Assembly: GCF_007860095.1 (NCBI RefSeq)
Contig: NZ_SJPT01000018.1
Coordinates: 1-61,114 of the forward strand
DNA from: Novipirellula galeiformis
Lineage (GTDB): Bacteria; Planctomycetota; Planctomycetia; Pirellulales; Pirellulaceae
Length of the DNA: 61,114 nucleotides
Direction of reading: 5' to 3'
Of this stretch, positions 9,195 through 17,763 are shown piece by piece. Numbering within the stretch: position 1 is the first letter of the stretch; every line of letters begins with the position of its first letter. Under the pieces are notes generated by a model. It had not been told where the DNA came from. It saw only the letters and a list, made by a program, of their open reading frames with translations, and searched no databases. The translations under genes were made by a program, and so were the position numbers.

Positions 9195-9827
9195 ATGTCT
9201 AAGAAACTATTGATTGTTGATGACCATGAAATCATCCGCGTCGGCATCGGGCTGCTGCTTGAAGGCACCGATATCACGGTTGCCGGTGAAGCGACAACTG
9301 CGGCGGAAGCCTTGACCCAGGTCGAGCAAATTTCGCCTGACGTAGTTCTCTTGGACATTCGCATGGAAGGCGGTGACGGGCTCAATGCCCTAGGGCGTAT
9401 CAAGCTCGATCACCCCGATCTTCCGATCGTGCTGTTTTCGGCTTACGACAATCCGACCTACATCGCGCGTGCGGTTGCACTCGGGGCTGCTGGATTCGTG
9501 CTCAAGTCGGCCAGTCGCGAACGCTTGACCGAAGCATTGAAGCTTGCCGTTGCGGGCGAATCGGCTTGGACACGCGAGGAACTGCGGCGTGTCACCGGAG
9601 CCTTGGCAACCCCTCGCCTGAGTCAGGATATCGAAGTTCCTTTGACCCAGCGAGAGAGTGAAGTCCTTCGCCAGATGGCACTCGGCTTGACCAACAAAGA
9701 AATCGCCAAGATGCTCGGCATTAGCTACGAAACGGTGAAGGAGCATGTCCAACACATCCTTCGCAAGATCGGTGTTAGCGATCGCACCCAAGCTGCGGTA
9801 TGGGCGGTTCGAAAGAACTTGGTCTAA
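9195..9827 (+). CDS. NarL/FixJ-type response regulator
   Basis: A 210-residue two-component response regulator. The receiver domain (1-120) has the acidic pocket DDHE at 9-12, phospho-acceptor Asp54 in VLLDIRM and the conserved Lys in VLKSAS. A LuxR-type helix-turn-helix (about 145-205) follows, with LTQRESEVL and NKEIAKMLGISYETVKEHV. It would bind DNA on phosphorylation. I chose ATG 9195, which starts directly at the receiver domain; a longer frame from 9027 adds 56 residues that look non-coding. No histidine kinase is adjacent, so its partner is unknown. A perfect hairpin follows the stop codon. Confidence 0.93.
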   Translation: MSKKLLIVDDHEIIRVGIGLLLEGTDITVAGEATTAAEALTQVEQISPDVVLLDIRMEGGDGLNALGRIKLDHPDLPIVLFSAYDNPTYIARAVALGAAGFVLKSASRERLTEALKLAVAGESAWTREELRRVTGALATPRLSQDIEVPLTQRESEVLRQMALGLTNKEIAKMLGISYETVKEHVQHILRKIGVSDRTQAAVWAVRKNLV

Positions 9828-9844
9828 ACCGAGCGGCTGGAAAA

Positions 9845-9873
9845 GGTACGAAAGTCGTCGTGGCTTTCGTACC
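9845..9873 (+). terminator. Hairpin after response regulator gene
   Basis: GGTACGAAAG (9845-9854) pairs perfectly with CTTTCGTACC (9864-9873) across a 9-nt loop, 17 nt after the stop codon. No U-tract follows, so it may be a transcript-stabilising end rather than an intrinsic terminator. Confidence 0.6.
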
Positions 9874-10072
9874 GCAGCGAGAGGCTCTCTCGGGCGTGCA
9901 TGACTAGCGCCCTCGGTTGCGTTCCCTCTCCGCGATCATCTGCGCAATATCATCCTACCGGGGCGCGCACGACCGTCGCCTAACGGAATTGGGGCTGGGG
10001 CGATCAGAGCACACTCGCCTGGCAAATCGTGGGCTGTCGAAGCCCGCTGTGACTTCGGCTATAGTTTCCAGG

Positions 10073-11452
10073 ATGAAAAACGCCACTGATTTGCAACGCC
10101 TCGGGCTGAATGTCCGTAGCAGCCGCTACGACCTTCGCAGTCCAATCAAGTTTGGCGGTCGGGTCGTTAGCGACATGACCGTGGTTTCAGTCGATTGTGA
10201 TGCTGAAACGGTATCGAGCCGTGCGCTGGGCTTAGGTTCGATGACAATGGGCGTTACCTGGGCATGGCCCGACCCATCGATCGCCGAGCCAGTCAAGCTT
10301 GAGATTCTTGTTGAGCTTGTCCATCGAATCGCGGCTGCGTTCAGCGATAACGCGATCACAGGCCATCCGCTGGACCTTTGTTGTGAAATGGTTCCGGTGC
10401 GAGAGACGATTGCAAAACAACTTGCGTCGGATCGAAATCTTCCCACTTGTATCCCTGCGCTGGCGGTTTTGTTGGCCGCTTCGCCCGTAGAGGCAGCGGT
10501 CTTTGATGCGCATGGTAAAGCGGCGGGGCAGAGCAGCTATGCGTTGCTATCGCGGCCCCACGTCAATCATGATCTCGCTCATTACCTTGGCGACGCGGCT
10601 TACCGCGACCTATGGCTCGGCGACCTCATCGCGGCCAGGCCCGTCAAGTCCTTGCCGCTCTATCATCTGGTCGGGGCCCTCGATCCACTGGACGCGCAAG
10701 ATCTATCCCAGCCGATTGGCGATGGGATGCCCGAAACGCTGCACGAATGGATCCTTCGAGACGGCTTGTCTCACCTTAAGGTCAAGCTCAACGGCGACGA
10801 CCTCGATTGGGATGCTCAGCGGGTCATCCGCATCTACCAAACGGCGATCTCCGCTCGCGCCCCGTCCCGTCCTGGGCAATCCGACTGGGCGTTTTCGTTG
10901 GATTTCAACGAACGGTGCAGCGACGAGGAATATGTGCTTGCGGTGCTCGAGCGGATCGCCAACACGGAACCCGACGCGCTGCGTTGCATCGAGTACATCG
11001 AACAACCGACGCACCGCGATCTCGAGCGGTTGCCAACGATCACGATGCACCGCGTCCGCGAGCGTTTGCCGGTGGTGATCGACGAATCGCTTGTCAACCT
11101 GCGTTCATTGCGGATGGCAATCAAACAGGGCTACAGCGGGATTGCCTTGAAGGCTTGCAAGGGTCACGCCGAAGCGTTGTTACTGGGGGCGGTGGCGCGG
11201 CACGAGAATTTGTATTTGTGTGTACAGGATTTGACTTGCGTGGGTGCCGCGCTGCTGCACTCGGCATCGTTGGCCGCCCATATCCCTGGCGTTTCCGCGA
11301 TCGAGAGCAATGGTCGCCAATTCTGTCCCGCTGCGAACGAGCGTTGGCTCACCGATTATCGCGATTTCTTTGAAGTCCGCGGCGGTCACGTCCCCACCGG
11401 AATTTTGTCTGGCCCCGGCTTGGGCTACGGAAATGATCCGACGTTGGGCTAG
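10073..11452 (+). CDS. Enolase-superfamily enzyme (MLE/MR-like)
   Basis: A 459-residue member of the enolase superfamily, which abstracts a proton alpha to a carboxylate using Mg2+. The expected order of motifs is visible in the barrel: KVK in LKVKLNGDD, Asp in LDFNER, Glu in IEQPTHRD, Asp in VIDESLVN and Lys in ALKACKG, fitting the muconate-lactonizing/dipeptide-epimerase type. The substrate cannot be assigned. ATG 10073 was chosen over an upstream in-frame start at 9917, whose extra 52 residues are arginine-rich and unlike the family. The gene stands alone. Its stop codon TAG lies inside the left arm of a palindromic repeat element, so the C-terminus may have been trimmed or redefined by that element. 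Confidence 0.85.
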   Translation: MKNATDLQRLGLNVRSSRYDLRSPIKFGGRVVSDMTVVSVDCDAETVSSRALGLGSMTMGVTWAWPDPSIAEPVKLEILVELVHRIAAAFSDNAITGHPLDLCCEMVPVRETIAKQLASDRNLPTCIPALAVLLAASPVEAAVFDAHGKAAGQSSYALLSRPHVNHDLAHYLGDAAYRDLWLGDLIAARPVKSLPLYHLVGALDPLDAQDLSQPIGDGMPETLHEWILRDGLSHLKVKLNGDDLDWDAQRVIRIYQTAISARAPSRPGQSDWAFSLDFNERCSDEEYVLAVLERIANTEPDALRCIEYIEQPTHRDLERLPTITMHRVRERLPVVIDESLVNLRSLRMAIKQGYSGIALKACKGHAEALLLGAVARHENLYLCVQDLTCVGAALLHSASLAAHIPGVSAIESNGRQFCPAANERWLTDYRDFFEVRGGHVPTGILSGPGLGYGNDPTLG

Positions 11453-11555
11453 AGCATTTTGAGCAATCATCTAGGCTCTAGAAAAGTAGCTGCGTTCGCC
11501 AAAGCGTGGTTCACCGCGAATGCAACGGTAGCTACATCAATGATGAAAATGCTCT
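11451..11555. repeat. MITE/REP-like palindromic element
   Basis: A 105-bp element with terminal inverted repeats AGAGCATTTT (11451-11460) and AAAATGCTCT (11546-11555). An inner pair of arms is GTAGCTGCGTTCGC (from 11486) with GCGAATGC (11516-11523) and AGCTAC (11530-11535). It has no coding capacity. It overlaps the stop codon of the enolase-like gene and lies between that convergent gene and the DUF1501 operon. Mobility is inferred from the architecture only. Confidence 0.7.
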
Positions 11556-11631
11556 CGCGGACCTCTTGGTAGGGGGAAGGCCAGCGGGCTGCATCCCACA
11601 TGGGCAGCGTCCCACACGGTCAGCGGATCAT

Positions 11632-13107
11632 TCAAGCCACGACCGCTTCAATCAGGTGGCCTTTCACGTCGGTCAATCGCATGTCGCGACCTCCGAAGCG
11701 GAACGTGGATCGCTCGTGATTCACGCCGAGCAAATGCAACATCGTCGCATGCAAGTCATGAATCTCGACGCGGTTCTCGATCGCCTTGTAGCCGAATTCA
11801 TCGGTCGCGCCATAGGCGGTCCCCGGTTTAACGCCTCCGCCGGCCATCCAAATGGTAAATCCAAATGGGTTGTGGTCGCGTCCATTGGCGCCTTGAGCAA
11901 ACGGCGTTCGCCCAAACTCGCCGGCCCAGACGACCAACGTGGAGTCGAGCAAACCACGTTGACGTAAATCTTTTAACAGCCCCGCGATGGGCTGGTCCAC
12001 GGCACGGGCATTGTTTTCGTGACCGGTTTTGAGGTTGTTATGTTGATCCCAGCGATCGTTGCCAACGTTGGGACAGGTCAACTCGATGAAACGCACGCCC
12101 CGCTCCACTAACCGCCGGGCCAACAAGCACTCGGCTGCATAGATTCGCGTCGGCTCGTATTTTGCATCCATGCCGTAGAGCGTTTGGATTGCCTGGGGTT
12201 CATCGCCGAGCGACATTAGTTCGGGAACCGCCATTTGCATACGGAATGCCAGTTCGTAGTTTTCGATCGCAGATTCGAGGGCATCGTGTTTCCCAAATTG
12301 CGTCTCGGCGATGGTATCGAATTGATTCATCAGTTCGAGTTTGCTGCGTTGTTGCTGCGGCGTATTTTCGATCCGCGTGATGTTTGCGACCGCCGAACCG
12401 GAGGGTTTGAATAGCGAGCCTTGGTAGCTGGCCGGCAAAAAACCGCTGCCGAAACAGTCCATGCCTCCGGGCGGAATCAAGCCGCCATTGAGCGCGACAA
12501 AACCGGGCAGGTCCTCGCACTCGCTGCCCAGCCCGTAGTTGACCCAGGCTCCCATACTTGGGCGGCCCTGCAGTCCGCTGCCTGTGTGCAGAAAGTAATT
12601 TGCAAACGTGTGTTCGGGGAACTCCGACGTCATCGACCGGATCACCGCCAACTCATCGGCGCACTGGGCGATGTTGGGAAACAGTTCGCTGACGGGCAGT
12701 CCCGGCTCGCCGTGACGCTTGAACTTCCAAGGGCTAGCCAGCAGTTTGCCGTTATTGTTGAACTGAGTTGGTTCGACTTTAAACGACGCGCCGGGATCAC
12801 GCCCATTGAACTTGTCGAGCATCGGTTTGGGATCGAACGTATCGACCTGGGAAGGCCCGCCATCCATGTAAAGAAAGATGACATGCTTTGCCCGCGCGAG
12901 GTGATGCAAACCATGATTCGCATTGCCCGAGGCATTGATTGTTCCGGCCGCTAGGTCCGTGTGGATCGATTCGGCACCGAACGAAGGTTGCCGGAGCAGG
13001 GCAGCCAAGGCAACGCTGCCGAATCCGCTCGCACATTGACGTAACATTTCGCGTCGAGATCCGGGGCCCGATTGAACTCGACCACAGGGGAAAATTGAGT
13101 TGCTCAT
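11632..13107 (-). CDS. DUF1501 protein (planctomycete sulfatase-fold family)
   Basis: A 491-residue DUF1501 protein, a family abundant in planctomycetes, related in fold to alkaline phosphatase/sulfatase enzymes and of unknown activity. Visible family motifs include FLYMDGGPSQVDTFDPKP near the N-terminus, WDQHNNLKTGHENN, VVWAGEFGRTP and GRDHNPFG. The leader SRREMLRQCASGFGSVALAA is Tat-like, so the protein is probably exported folded. The start at 13107 overlaps the stop of the upstream cytochrome gene as ATGA (13104-13107), which indicates translational coupling. A start 18 codons earlier is possible but lies inside the upstream gene. The pairing with a DUF1549/DUF1553 protein recurs at 34853. 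Confidence 0.92.
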   Translation of the reverse strand: MSNSIFPCGRVQSGPGSRREMLRQCASGFGSVALAALLRQPSFGAESIHTDLAAGTINASGNANHGLHHLARAKHVIFLYMDGGPSQVDTFDPKPMLDKFNGRDPGASFKVEPTQFNNNGKLLASPWKFKRHGEPGLPVSELFPNIAQCADELAVIRSMTSEFPEHTFANYFLHTGSGLQGRPSMGAWVNYGLGSECEDLPGFVALNGGLIPPGGMDCFGSGFLPASYQGSLFKPSGSAVANITRIENTPQQQRSKLELMNQFDTIAETQFGKHDALESAIENYELAFRMQMAVPELMSLGDEPQAIQTLYGMDAKYEPTRIYAAECLLARRLVERGVRFIELTCPNVGNDRWDQHNNLKTGHENNARAVDQPIAGLLKDLRQRGLLDSTLVVWAGEFGRTPFAQGANGRDHNPFGFTIWMAGGGVKPGTAYGATDEFGYKAIENRVEIHDLHATMLHLLGVNHERSTFRFGGRDMRLTDVKGHLIEAVVA

Positions 13108-16100
13108 CGTAAAAAAATGAACTCCTTGGTGTTGACGAGTACGTGCGCGAAATCGGCCCACCGCGAGACATCGTCGACTTTGGAATGGTCGTCCGCAGGG
13201 ATACTAAGAAACTCGGTTGCCACTCGTAGTTCCTGGTCGTTTGCAGGGCGTGCAAATGCCGATTTGATCATCCACTGGATCCGCCGTGAGACGCAATCAG
13301 GTGAGTCGCTTGGCACCGTTTCGATCGCACGCTCGGCCCACTTGGTCGCTTGTTGGACGACCAACGGATCGTTCATCAAGATCAAAGCTTGGGCTGGAAC
13401 ATTTGACACGTTTCGTCGCCCCATCGAACTGAACGGCACTGGCGCATCAAACGCCAGCATGAACGGCGACAAGAAATTCCGTCGCACCGCGGTATAAACG
13501 GATCGTCGATTGGCACCGTCGAGCGGCCCATTGCGTTCGGGGCGTCCGCGTCCTTGCATGAAATTCGTCAAATGGATCGGGACGGGCTCCCCGTACATTG
13601 CTGGGGCCCATTGGCCCGACACCACCAACAAGGAATCGCGGATCGCTTCGGCTTGGAGTCGCTGGGGAGGGCGATGGTGCCATAAGCGGTTTGTGGGATC
13701 CTGATGCTGTGCAACGGCGTCGACGTGGCTCGACATTTGATAGGTATTGGACATCGCGATATAGCGAATCATCTGTTTGATAGATTTACCCTCCTCGACA
13801 AACCGCGTTGCCAAATGGTCAAGCAGTTTTGGGTGCGTCGGTCGCTGTCCTAGCACGCCAAAGTCATCCGTGGTCGGCACGATGCCTCGCCCCATCAAGT
13901 GATGCCAAACTCGATTAACGATCACGCGATTGGAAAGCGGGTTGTCGTCTGAATTAATCCGATCGGCTAATTGCAATCGGCCGCTTCCCGCTTGAATCGC
14001 GAGCGCATCGTTCCCGTCGATCGCCGACAAAAAACGTCGTGGCACCGGATCACCCGGAGTCGCAGAGTTGCCACGGATCAACAGATGGTCGTCCTCACCC
14101 GTCCCGTCCTTCATCGCCATCGCCAATTTTGACGTTCGCTGAACCTCAGCGTTGAGCGCATGGCGTGCCTCGCTCCATCGCGTCGCCAGATTCCGCAGTT
14201 CAGCGGCCAGTGCATCCGGAGATTCCAGGAAGGGCTCAAGCGTGTTCTTCAACTTTTCGGCAAGTCGCAATTCGTGTTCGTGACGATCACGAATTTCCCT
14301 TAACCGTTTCGGGTTCGCTCCCTGTACGACGGCACACACCTCTGCGGTTGCCCCTTCGTCCGGCGTGAACTCAAGATGCAATCGGTGGCCGACGTAGCGT
14401 CCCAGGTGCAGGGTGATTTGGGAAACCTCGTTTTTTGTTTCAAATCGAGCAAGCGTCTCGCCGTGCAACGGGCCTGCAATAAAACGATGGGAATCAACAC
14501 AAGCAACGATCTGTCCTCGGCCTCGCACCACACAAACAAGTTCGGGGGCGGTCAAGGCAAACGTCGGCGTTCTCAACGTGCGACCGGCACGCGGAATCTG
14601 GAACAGCCGGTTACGGGTACGCATCCCCGATTCGGATTGCGCAACCAATCCATTCCAAAACGGGTCACTCGCGGCGGCCGACAGTTGCACGATCGATAAC
14701 GAGGGCTTGCCATCCTCGTGGGAGAGTGTGATTTCGCCGACTTTCCGAGGCCGATCACCAAAGAGGAAGCCGGACTGCATCAATTCGTCGCTGCCCACGG
14801 CTGAGTAGTCGACCGCAACTTGATCGGCGTCAACGGCTGGGATCGACGCCGCATTCGCGGAGAGTTCATTCCACGTCGTGTCGTTCCACTTGTCAAGGAT
14901 CGCCGTGGCATCATCGCGAAAGGCTTGATCGACGACAGCTAAACGAGTGGCGATGTCGCGATTATGTTCTAGCGATTCGAAACGCACTTCGTCGAAATCA
15001 CTGCTCTGCAAAAATCCCGACAGCGCGTAGTAATCGGCGGCCGAAATTGCATCAAATTTGTGGTCGTGACATCGTGCGCACGCGACCGTCATTCCCAGGA
15101 ACGTTTTCGACATCACATCAATCATGTTGTCGAAACGGTCTGATTCGTCTTTGCGAATGTCGACCGGCGAGTGAACCCATTCGCCTAAAAACCAAAATCC
15201 AGTTCCCAGTATCGACTCATTAAATCCATGCTCGGGATTTAGTCGAGCATTTTTAAGCAAGTCACCGGCGATATGCTCGCGCACAAATTGGTCGTAGGGC
15301 AAATCTAAGTTGAAAGCGCGAATCACATAGTCACGGTACTGAAACGCATTGCGAGTATCGTCGTCGAATTCGTGTCCACGTGATTCGGCGTAACGCACCA
15401 AGTCCAACCAATGACGTCCCCATTGTTCACCGAAATGGGGCGAGGAAAGTAGTTCGTCAAGTAAGGCGACAAACGCCGTCTCATGTTTCTCATTCGAAGT
15501 GGAATCTAAAAAGGGCTGTAGTTGCTGTGCCGTAGGAGGCAAGCCGACGAGATCGAAACAGAGTCGACGCACTCGGGCCAACACATCGGCGCGGGGAGCC
15601 GGCTTTAGCTTGACTGCCTCGAGCTCCGAGAGCACATAACGATCGATCTCGTTTCGCACCCAGGTGGTGTCGTGCACCTCGGGGGGCGTTGGATTCGCGA
15701 TCTTTTGCCAAGCCCAATGGGATTCGCGGCGATCACTAAGGTTAAATTCCGTCGCCTTGGCTTCACCCGCGACCGGTTCGGGTTCGCTGGGCCACGGTGC
15801 TCCCATCTCGACCCACTGGGCGATCCGCTGGATTGTTGCCTCGGGAAGTTTTCCACGGGGCGGCATCTCGTACGATTCGTAGCGAATCGATTCGAGAATC
15901 AAGCTGGAATCGGGATCATCGAGATTCAATGATGCCCCGCTTTCGCCTCCGCGGAACAAGGCTGCGCGACTGTCTACATGCAATTCGGCTTGCAGTTTCT
16001 TGGCTTGGACGCTGTGGCATTCGTAGCAGTGTTCGACAAAGACCGGTCGAACGTGCGTCTCGAAAAATTGAATCTGCTCCGGCGTGGGCTCTTCCCCCTG

Positions 16101-16214
16101 CACCACGTTACCCGGCAAGCCAATTCCCACAATCAGCAGCAGCGTCAACGTGACTCGATTCCGCGAGGGAACACCGTGACTACAGGGCATGGGGCCATTC
16201 CGAACAAGTGGCAT
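13104..16214 (-). CDS. Planctomycete cytochrome C / DUF1549 / DUF1553 protein
   Basis: About 1036 residues with the three-part planctomycete architecture. A signal peptide (VTLTLLLIVGIGLPGNVVQG) is followed by a cytochrome-C-like segment with the haem motif CYECH in FVEHCYECHSVQAKK. Then comes the DUF1549 region with a second CxxCH (CARCHDHKFDAI), and a C-terminal DUF1553 region (NRVWHHLMGRGIVPTTDDFG). A beta-rich insert sits between. Likely periplasmic and possibly haem-binding; the reaction is not known for the family. ATG 16214 was preferred over a TTG at 16250; ATG 16193 is another option. It is first in a two-gene operon with DUF1501. Confidence 0.9.
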   Translation of the reverse strand: MPLVRNGPMPCSHGVPSRNRVTLTLLLIVGIGLPGNVVQGEEPTPEQIQFFETHVRPVFVEHCYECHSVQAKKLQAELHVDSRAALFRGGESGASLNLDDPDSSLILESIRYESYEMPPRGKLPEATIQRIAQWVEMGAPWPSEPEPVAGEAKATEFNLSDRRESHWAWQKIANPTPPEVHDTTWVRNEIDRYVLSELEAVKLKPAPRADVLARVRRLCFDLVGLPPTAQQLQPFLDSTSNEKHETAFVALLDELLSSPHFGEQWGRHWLDLVRYAESRGHEFDDDTRNAFQYRDYVIRAFNLDLPYDQFVREHIAGDLLKNARLNPEHGFNESILGTGFWFLGEWVHSPVDIRKDESDRFDNMIDVMSKTFLGMTVACARCHDHKFDAISAADYYALSGFLQSSDFDEVRFESLEHNRDIATRLAVVDQAFRDDATAILDKWNDTTWNELSANAASIPAVDADQVAVDYSAVGSDELMQSGFLFGDRPRKVGEITLSHEDGKPSLSIVQLSAAASDPFWNGLVAQSESGMRTRNRLFQIPRAGRTLRTPTFALTAPELVCVVRGRGQIVACVDSHRFIAGPLHGETLARFETKNEVSQITLHLGRYVGHRLHLEFTPDEGATAEVCAVVQGANPKRLREIRDRHEHELRLAEKLKNTLEPFLESPDALAAELRNLATRWSEARHALNAEVQRTSKLAMAMKDGTGEDDHLLIRGNSATPGDPVPRRFLSAIDGNDALAIQAGSGRLQLADRINSDDNPLSNRVIVNRVWHHLMGRGIVPTTDDFGVLGQRPTHPKLLDHLATRFVEEGKSIKQMIRYIAMSNTYQMSSHVDAVAQHQDPTNRLWHHRPPQRLQAEAIRDSLLVVSGQWAPAMYGEPVPIHLTNFMQGRGRPERNGPLDGANRRSVYTAVRRNFLSPFMLAFDAPVPFSSMGRRNVSNVPAQALILMNDPLVVQQATKWAERAIETVPSDSPDCVSRRIQWMIKSAFARPANDQELRVATEFLSIPADDHSKVDDVSRWADFAHVLVNTKEFIFLR

Positions 16215-16412
16215 ACCGTCCGCCGTTTGCGTCGACAACGGCGAGAGCAAAGGGTGGGCAAAGGGCGAGGATCAACGCGTCTCTTATCTTACACAAGAAA
16301 GGCGAACCCATGTAAAGTCACCGAATGCGTCGACGGTGTCTTCCTGTCCCCCCGGTGGCCTGCTGCGTCCGTGTGAACATCATCCGATCCGATGTTCACG
16401 ATCCAATGTTCA

Positions 16413-16440
16413 CGATGTGATATGCGCGATGTGATATGCA
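16413..16440. repeat. 14-bp tandem repeat, two copies
   Basis: CGATGTGATATGCG (16413-16426) is followed directly by CGATGTGATATGCA (16427-16440). Related fragments ATGTTCACGAT occur twice just upstream. Confidence 0.8.
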
Positions 16441-16538
16441 CGATGCGAGGTTCACGGGGGGAGGTTCATGTTGGCAATGGTTTCCAACCGCGTGCCCGTG
16501 ACTCGCTCTGCCTCAGCCCTTTGGAGTCGCGAGTTTTT

Positions 16539-16606
16539 CATAACCCAACGCGTAAGCGAGGGGATATCACTCTTAACTTGGTCCCTCGCTAACGCGTCGG
16601 GTTATG
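16539..16606. repeat. Inverted repeat with AACGCGT core
   Basis: CATAACCCAACGCGTAAGCG (from 16539, continuing AGGGG) is matched on the opposite strand by CATAACCCGACGCGTTAGCG (ending at 16606, continuing AGGG). The arms differ at only a few positions and are separated by about 18 bp. It could form a long hairpin downstream of rdgB on the minus strand. From memory, the ACCCGACGCGTTAGCGAGGG sequence recurs in related planctomycete genomes; that is not shown here. Confidence 0.75.
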
Positions 16607-16645
16607 GTTTGCTAGGTAAAACGGCAATGACGCAACTTCAAAACC

Positions 16646-17254
16646 TCAGCCTTCCGCTTCGATCAGTCTCAGAAAGGCGGGCACGAATTGTCGTAGTGCC
16701 CGAGATCGGTGGCTGATCGCTCGCTTGACGGCAAGATCCAATTCGCCGAAGGTGCGGTGATACTCACGGATAATGAACAGCGGGTCGTAACCAAAACCGG
16801 CGGCTCCTTGTCGTGAATGGGCAATCCGTCCGCTGCAGCGTGAATGGGCTTCGAGCCGCACATTGCCCTCGGGGTCGGACAGGCACAAGTAGCTGTTGAA
16901 GTGTGCCGTTCGACGATCGTCAGGCACGTCTTTGAGCGCTTCGAGCAATTTGTCGTTGTTGGCTTGGTCATCGCCATGTTCTCCGGCGTAACGCGCCGAG
17001 TGAACACCGGGTTGGCCACCGAGTGCGTCGACGGTCAACCCACTGTCCTCGGCCAAAACCCATTGCCCCAGATGTTTCGCTTGCTCGGTGGCCTTTAAGG
17101 CCGCGTTTTCAGCAAACGTCTCGCCCGTTTCCTCGACTTCGATCGCGCCGTCGACCTCGGACAACGCTAAAGCCTTGACTTTGTCTTGCGGCAGCAGCAG
17201 TTGAAGCTCGATCAATTTTTTGGCGTTGTTCGTACCGACGATGAACTGGAACAT
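16646..17254 (-). CDS. rdgB: Non-canonical purine NTP pyrophosphatase (RdgB/HAM1)
   Basis: A 202-residue house-cleaning enzyme that hydrolyses dITP, ITP and XTP to monophosphates, keeping deaminated purines out of DNA and RNA. Family motifs are present: the N-terminal nucleotide loop FIVGTNNAKKLIEL, the metal-binding AEDSGLTVDALGGQPGVHSA, and GYDPLF. A conserved SHRSRAL occurs near the C-terminus. Length is normal. It is the last gene of a short minus-strand group, 24 nt after a small helical protein. An inverted repeat lies downstream and could end its transcript. Confidence 0.96.
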   Translation of the reverse strand: MFQFIVGTNNAKKLIELQLLLPQDKVKALALSEVDGAIEVEETGETFAENAALKATEQAKHLGQWVLAEDSGLTVDALGGQPGVHSARYAGEHGDDQANNDKLLEALKDVPDDRRTAHFNSYLCLSDPEGNVRLEAHSRCSGRIAHSRQGAAGFGYDPLFIIREYHRTFGELDLAVKRAISHRSRALRQFVPAFLRLIEAEG

Positions 17255-17278
17255 GGGCGTTTGTCTGAGGGGAAGAGT

Positions 17279-17632
17279 TTAGGATGAAATCCAGTGGGCG
17301 ATCCGGTCGACCGCGGTGCGTAGCGATCGGGCCGCCATCACAAAATTGGTATGGCCGCTCACCTCGGGCTGGATCGCTTCATACAGCTCCGTTGCCTTGC
17401 GAAGCTTCGAGACTTTCTTCTTCGCCAGCTTTAAATAGACTGCCGGGTCTTCAACTTCGTCCACGGGGCCGACCGCCAAGATGAAGTCGTAAAGATCGCG
17501 AACGATATCACGGAGATCCTCGTCATCTTCGGCTTCGTCGCAATGCTTCAAAAACGTGCGAACCATCCACACGTGAGTAATTTCGGTATCAATCGCGCGA
17601 ACACGCGACATCGGTTCTATCGAGGGATCCAT
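17279..17632 (-). CDS. Small alpha-helical protein of unknown function
   Basis: About 117 residues, not recognised. It is predicted to be almost all helical, acidic in the middle (HCDEAEDDEDLRDIVRDLYD) and lysine-rich after that (LKLAKKKVSKLRKATELYEA). No signal peptide or membrane segment is seen, so it is cytoplasmic. The start is uncertain: ATG 17632 is used, but ATG 17611 or a TTG at 17704 in the same frame are possible. The 24-nt gap to rdgB and shared strand suggest one transcript. Codon-like composition and conserved-looking helices make it more plausible than the overlapping frames. Confidence 0.7.
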   Translation of the reverse strand: MDPSIEPMSRVRAIDTEITHVWMVRTFLKHCDEAEDDEDLRDIVRDLYDFILAVGPVDEVEDPAVYLKLAKKKVSKLRKATELYEAIQPEVSGHTNFVMAARSLRTAVDRIAHWISS

Positions 17633-17737
17633 CTGATTCGTGACCGTGTTTGACTGACGCGATTCTTCGAGGGGGACCGGAGCAGTGTCCTGATCCACGC
17701 CCAAGGTCCGACTCTCCTAACCACAACCGGAGAGGTG

Positions 17738-17757
17738 GGCGGAGACGCATCTCCGCC
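17738..17757 (-). terminator. Short perfect hairpin after DMT-like gene
   Basis: GGCGGAGA (17738-17745) pairs with TCTCCGCC (17750-17757) around a CGCA loop, a few nucleotides after the stop codon of the upstream membrane protein gene on the minus strand. There is no U-tract, so it may attenuate or stabilise rather than terminate. Confidence 0.5.
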
Positions 17758-17763
17758 GAATCG

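Larger units (their letters stand above)
16215..16645. other. Intergenic region with repeats
   Basis: Between the stop of rdgB (16646, minus strand) and the start of the cytochrome gene, so it should hold the end of the rdgB transcript and the promoter of the cytochrome/DUF1501 operon. It contains clustered ATGTTCACGAT-type short repeats around 16390-16470 and an inverted repeat at 16539-16606, listed separately. No gene is seen. Confidence 0.6.
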
